DNA from: Elephas maximus indicus
Lineage: Eukaryota > Chordata > Mammalia > Proboscidea > Elephantidae
Direction: 5' to 3'
DNA length: 64,000 nt
Assembly (NCBI RefSeq): GCF_024166365.1
Contig: NC_064838.1
Span: 75,532,001-75,596,000 of the forward strand
Under the pieces are notes generated by a model. It was not told the origin of the DNA, did not search any database, and saw only the letters and a list, made by a program, of their open reading frames with translations. Positions 60,223-64,000 of this stretch are shown piece after piece; the stretch's first letter is position 1; each line of letters opens with the position of its first letter. Position numbers and translations under genes: made by a program.

Positions 60223-60306
60223 GATGGTGCAAGACTGGGGTTTCATTCTGCTATGCATAAGGTTGCCATGCATAGGAACTAGCTCCACAGCAAACAACAA
60301 CAACAA
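60223..60306 (+). mobile_element. Very short RTE 3' end
   Basis: GATGGTGCAAGACTGGGGTT, TGCATAAGGTTGCCATGCAT and the CAA-rich tail match only the last 85 bp or so of the RTE LINE, so it is an extreme 5' truncation. Confidence 0.75.
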
Positions 60307-60524
60307 AAAGTTGGTTAAAGACAAAAAAATAGTTTCCACTATTAAGGACTGAAAAAAGTATCTCAGCCAGGAAAAATAAGGATTAATTCTCTCTTACTTC
60401 ATAAGAAATTGTATTCTCAAATAACTTCTTTCCAATTTAGATATATTTGAGGTTATAGTTTTATTCTTTTCTACCTTCATTAATAAAAGAGATACTAATA
60501 TCCTACTTTTGCAACTTGTTCTTT

Positions 60525-60609
60525 GGAGTTTACAACTGGATAATTCATATATTTGACCTTACACTTGGGAATTTACAACTGGTTCATTGACATATTTGAC
60601 CTTACACTT
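60525..60609. repeat. Tandem duplication of about 43 bp, two copies
   Basis: TTTACAACTGG, then ATATTTGACCTTACACTT, occurs twice in succession (60525-60566 and 60567-60609) with a few differences. Confidence 0.85.
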
Positions 60610-60746
60610 TACAAGTCCCCTGAGAGGAAATTTTACAAAATATTATCCTCCCAGATGACGGACAACCTCTGCATTTGGATCGTCTTTGTTAATCTACTAC
60701 TATTACTCTACCTTCTCATCTAACGATTTACACATGGCACCTTCTA

Positions 60747-60940
60747 AGGTCCCTGAGTGGTGCAGATGGTTAAGCATTCAACTACGAGCAGGAAAGTTGG
60801 CCATTTGAACCCACCCAAAGGTTCCTTGGAAAACATACCTGGTGCTCTGCTTTTGAAAGGTCACAACCTTGAAAACCCTATGAGGCAGTTCTACTCTTAT
60901 ACACACAGGTCAGAATCAACTCAATGGCAACAAACAACAA
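60747..60940 (+). repeat. AfroSINE
   Basis: Plus-strand SINE: GGTCCCTGAGTGGTGCAGAT head, CCTTGAAAACCCTATGAGGC body and GTCAGAATCAACTCAATGGC tail, then CAA-rich. Confidence 0.88.
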
Positions 60941-61149
60941 TGAGACATGCTTTTCCTTATCACACACAGATATATTATCTACCTATTTATGTACTTCATG
61001 TATCTCTGTGCTATATATGGACACACACACACACTTCAAACAACTACAAAAATCTACCAGTTATTATCTTTTGCATCACTCCTTAATAAAACTATTTTCT
61101 TCATTATACTTATTTCTAACAAACTTACACTGTTCATTTATTTGTTGAC

Positions 61150-61290
61150 TTGTTTATTACTCATCTAATCCTCACTGGAATTTAAGTTCCACACAAACAT
61201 GACCCTTGTCTGTAGTGTTCTACACTATATGCCCAGTCTTTGGAACTGTCTGGCACACTGTAAGCACTGAACAATATTTCTTGGATAAAA
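61150..61290 (+). repeat. L2 LINE 3' end fragment
   Basis: CTCACTGGAATTTAAGTTCC, TATGCCCAGTCTTTGGAACT and GTCTGGCACACTGTAAGCAC follow the L2 3' consensus order. Confidence 0.65.
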
Positions 61291-61894
61291 AAATAAGCCA
61301 AAATTTCCTAAACTTAATTGGCCACACAGCCATTTTTCAAGTAATATATTGCATATAACACAGTACGCAATAACACTGGGAAAAACCCTTAAGAAACAAT
61401 ATATACCTCTTCAAGATTCTGCCTTCATGCCCAAGCAGAGTATCAATTCACCTGCATGGTTGAGTTGCTTATTTTTCCTCCAAACTTCTCTCTTACTTAT
61501 GGGTCACTTTCTTTTAAATTCAACAATTATTTATTCATTCCTTGAGTCCATTGAATCCCACTTTTTAAGTACTCTCTTGAAGGGTAATACATTTATGGGA
61601 ATGAGATCATTTTCTCTGACACAGGAATCAAGAGAGTGTGAGTAACCTGGGAAGCTGAAATCAAGAAAGAGATGAAGGGAAGAAAGTGGCTCCCTCAAAA
61701 ACAATGGACAAAAGCCTCAAAGACAGTCTTTATAAGGAACAGGTCTGTGTTTTGATATTTTTGCATCATGCCAGGAAGCATTGTGTGAAGTGAAAAGAAT
61801 AAAGGAGACGTAGTCTAAAAATTTGCCAGTGTTGCTTAACCTCATTGAGACTTGTTTTCTTCTTGTAGAAAATGGGACAAAGGCCTACTAACAA

Positions 61895-62001
61895 TGTTGT
61901 TATTGCTAGGTGCTGTCAAGTTGGTTCTGACTCATAGCAACCCTATGTACAACAGAACGAAACACTGCCTCACCCTGTGCCATCCTCACAATCATCCTAA
62001 C
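61895..62001 (-). mobile_element. RTE 3' end, minus strand
   Basis: Reversed tail GTTGTTATTGCTAGGTGCTG, then CACTGCCTCACCCTGTGCCA and CATCCTCACAATCATCCTAA, matching about the last 105 bp of the RTE LINE. Confidence 0.82.
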
Positions 62002-62220
62002 AGTACTTGTGACTAGAATTAAGAGAGTTTTAGTATATAAAGAACCTAAAAAAGTGTATACCTCACAATTGGCCTTCCACAATGGTTAGCTCACTACCCT
62101 CACTTAGAGAATGACTAATATTCTCACTGTTTAAACCAAAGTATCCTCACACGGAAGATCCAAATATGATTTATCTTATTCATTTTAGGATAAAATTTGC
62201 ATACTTCCTTTAAGTAAAAG

Positions 62221-62847
62221 GAGAAAAGTTTGAAGTTGTCAAAGATTTCATTTTACTCAGATTCACAATCAACACCCATGGAAGCAGCTGTCAGGAAATC
62301 AAAAGACACATTGCATTGGGTAAATTTGCTGCAAATAACCTCTTTAAAGTGTTGAAAAGCAAATGTGTCACCTTGAAGACTAAAGGGTGCCTGATCCAAG
62401 CCATGGTATTTTCAATCACATCATATGCATGTGAGAACTGGACAGCGAATAAGGAAGACAGATGAAAAATTGATGCCTTTGAATAGTGGTGTTGGCAAAG
62501 AATTTGAATATACCATGGACTGTCAAAAGAATGAACAAATCTGTCTTGGAAGAAGTACAGCCAGAATGCTCCTTAGAAGCAAGGATGGCGAGACTGCATT
62601 TTACATACTTTGGACATGTTGTCAGGAGGGATCAGTCCCTGGAGAAGCATATCATGCTTGGTAAAGTAGAGGGTCAGCAGAAAAGAGAAAGACCCTCAAA
62701 GATATGGATTGACACAGTGGCGGCAACAGTGGGATCAAGCATAACAACGGTTGTAAGGATGGTGCAGGACCGGGTGGTGTTTTTTTCTGTGGTACTTAGG
62801 GTAGCTATGAGTCAGAGCTGACTTGACAGCACCTAACAACAACAACA
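62221..62847 (+). mobile_element. RTE 3' fragment, plus strand
   Basis: About 630 bp of the RTE 3' part, from GAGAAAAGTTTGAAGTTGTC to the CAACAACAACA tail. It includes the segment missing from the larger copy (62291-62570). A 111-codon stretch of the LINE frame is open (62486-62821) with ARMARLHFTYFGHVVRRDQS, but this is a fragment and not a gene. Confidence 0.9.
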
Positions 62848-64000
62848 TAGTAACAGAACGACCTGCATAAAGAAGCATTATTGCTGGAAAATATTGCTAC
62901 ATGAGAAAAATATCTGCAACAAATTTGAGGTAATTTTTCCTGGAGGACAAATTGAATCATTAGGACTGAAAGTAAATTTCTTATATAGAGATGCAAACAT
63001 AACACAGAAAGTATATTTTATTTGCAAAGAGAATATGACTCAGACATGGAAGTTCTGAATTTAAATTCTGTAGCTGAGATCTTAGAAGTCTGACCTGAGG
63101 CAACTAAGTTAACTAAAACTCTTTTAGCTTCAATTTGCTTCTCTGTAGGATGGGCATATACTGAAACTACCAACTGAGTACATAGATGAAATGACCTAAC
63201 ATTCATTTGATGTAAATACATTTACAGAGCAATAGCTTTGGAACTTTACCGTAAGTCTTTGTGTTGAGATTAAATTAAAAAAAAAAAAAAATGTTTACCT
63301 TCATTGTTTCAAATGGTTCCTCAAGTCTTGGTAAGAAAAAAAAGTCCCTTATAGTCATGAAAAACTGCATGCTACGAGCACATTTGAGAAAATAAGATCA
63401 AATTAAAGGTAAATTCAAAATGTGTGGCTTATATTTTGTGCTGAAACAATTTAGAAACATGTTACGAATTGTTTCTTCTATTAGTGCCTCTTGTTTTTCT
63501 TGGTAGATTAGTGGTGAACCACAACAACAAAAAATCAGCAGTGGTTCTTTTATTTCCAGCTGTCTATCCTTCACCCCCCCACCCCCATATATTCAGGAAC
63601 TCCTTTTCTCTTTTTTGCTTACTGCAGGCAAAACCAAATATACAAGAAAAAGAAAAAAGAAGTCCTGAGACCAAGGTGCTGTGGAAAAGCCAATAAGAAT
63701 TTCATAAAATAGTAGTGAGACTGGAGCAAAGTGTACTCTAGAATCACCAAACGAGGGATTTGCAGTCCTTTCTCTGATGTATATCCTGAATGTATGCACA
63801 GTGAGCATTGGAGCCTCAATAAAGTACATGAAAAACTATCAAAAACACCTATCAAAGGGCCTAACCACCATTAAATGCTCAATAAATGTTAGTTTCTGGG
63901 CCTTGTTTTGATCAGTGATCTGCAAAACTTGAAAATCCTCTTTCACAGTTTACCACAGATATGATCCTTTATCTATTTACATCATCACTTTCTGGCATAA
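62848..64000. other. Intergenic DNA with a weak MIR-like piece
   Basis: 63040-63150 has MIR-like order (GAAGTTCTGAATTTAAATTC, GCTTCAATTTGCTTCTCTGT). The rest, including A-runs at 63277-63291 and a C-rich spot near 63575, shows no gene. The frame at 63469-63696 lacks any family signature. Confidence 0.45.

Overview
The window is mammalian nuclear DNA, almost certainly from an afrotherian and most likely an elephant. The evidence is the repeat content. There are many copies of the tRNA-derived SINE typical of Afrotheria (AfroSINE), copies of the RTE/BovB-like LINE that ends in a CAA-type simple repeat, two copies of a young-looking L1 about 7.9 kb long, and older MIR, L2, MaLR-like and L1 debris shared by all placental mammals. 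Nothing bacterial or viral-genome-like is present. There are no operons, tRNA or rRNA genes, and no CRISPR array.

The genes are olfactory receptors of family 4, all on the minus strand. From about 2.8 to 46.7 kb the window is a head-to-tail array of segmental duplications with a period of about 8.1 to 8.9 kb. I call the units A (2808-10900), B (10901-19430), C (19431-28312), D (28313-42563) and E (42564-46735, partial). Each of A to D carries one receptor gene resembling human OR4C15. B (12295-13221) and C (20822-21748) are intact 308-codon reading frames. A is reduced to a 205-bp remnant by an internal deletion. D is full length but has an in-frame stop at codon 183. E ends before the receptor. 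A fifth receptor, resembling human OR4C6, lies at 51369-52297 outside the array and is broken by a frameshift. The pair suggests the region corresponds to the human 11q11 OR4 cluster.

Region by region: 1-2807 is the 5' half of a minus-strand L1. 2808-46735 is the array, with a whole-length but decayed L1 inserted in unit D (32376-40234, flanked by a 16-bp target duplication) and an RTE LINE, a SINE head and a MaLR-like LTR stacked in unit E. 46736-51300 and 52300-64000 are gene-poor DNA dominated by AfroSINEs, RTE fragments, old L1, L2 and MIR, with one 180-bp inverted duplication and one closely spaced inverted SINE pair.

The main biology visible is birth and death of odorant receptor genes by tandem duplication, with patchwork similarity between units that points to gene conversion or unequal exchange. 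One tract of about 345 bp covers the 3' end of the two intact genes without a mismatch. I did not find a convincing new molecular system. The points most worth checking are the conversion tract, the repeated replacement of the DRY arginine, the inverted duplication, and the likeness of AfroSINE to both ends of the RTE element.
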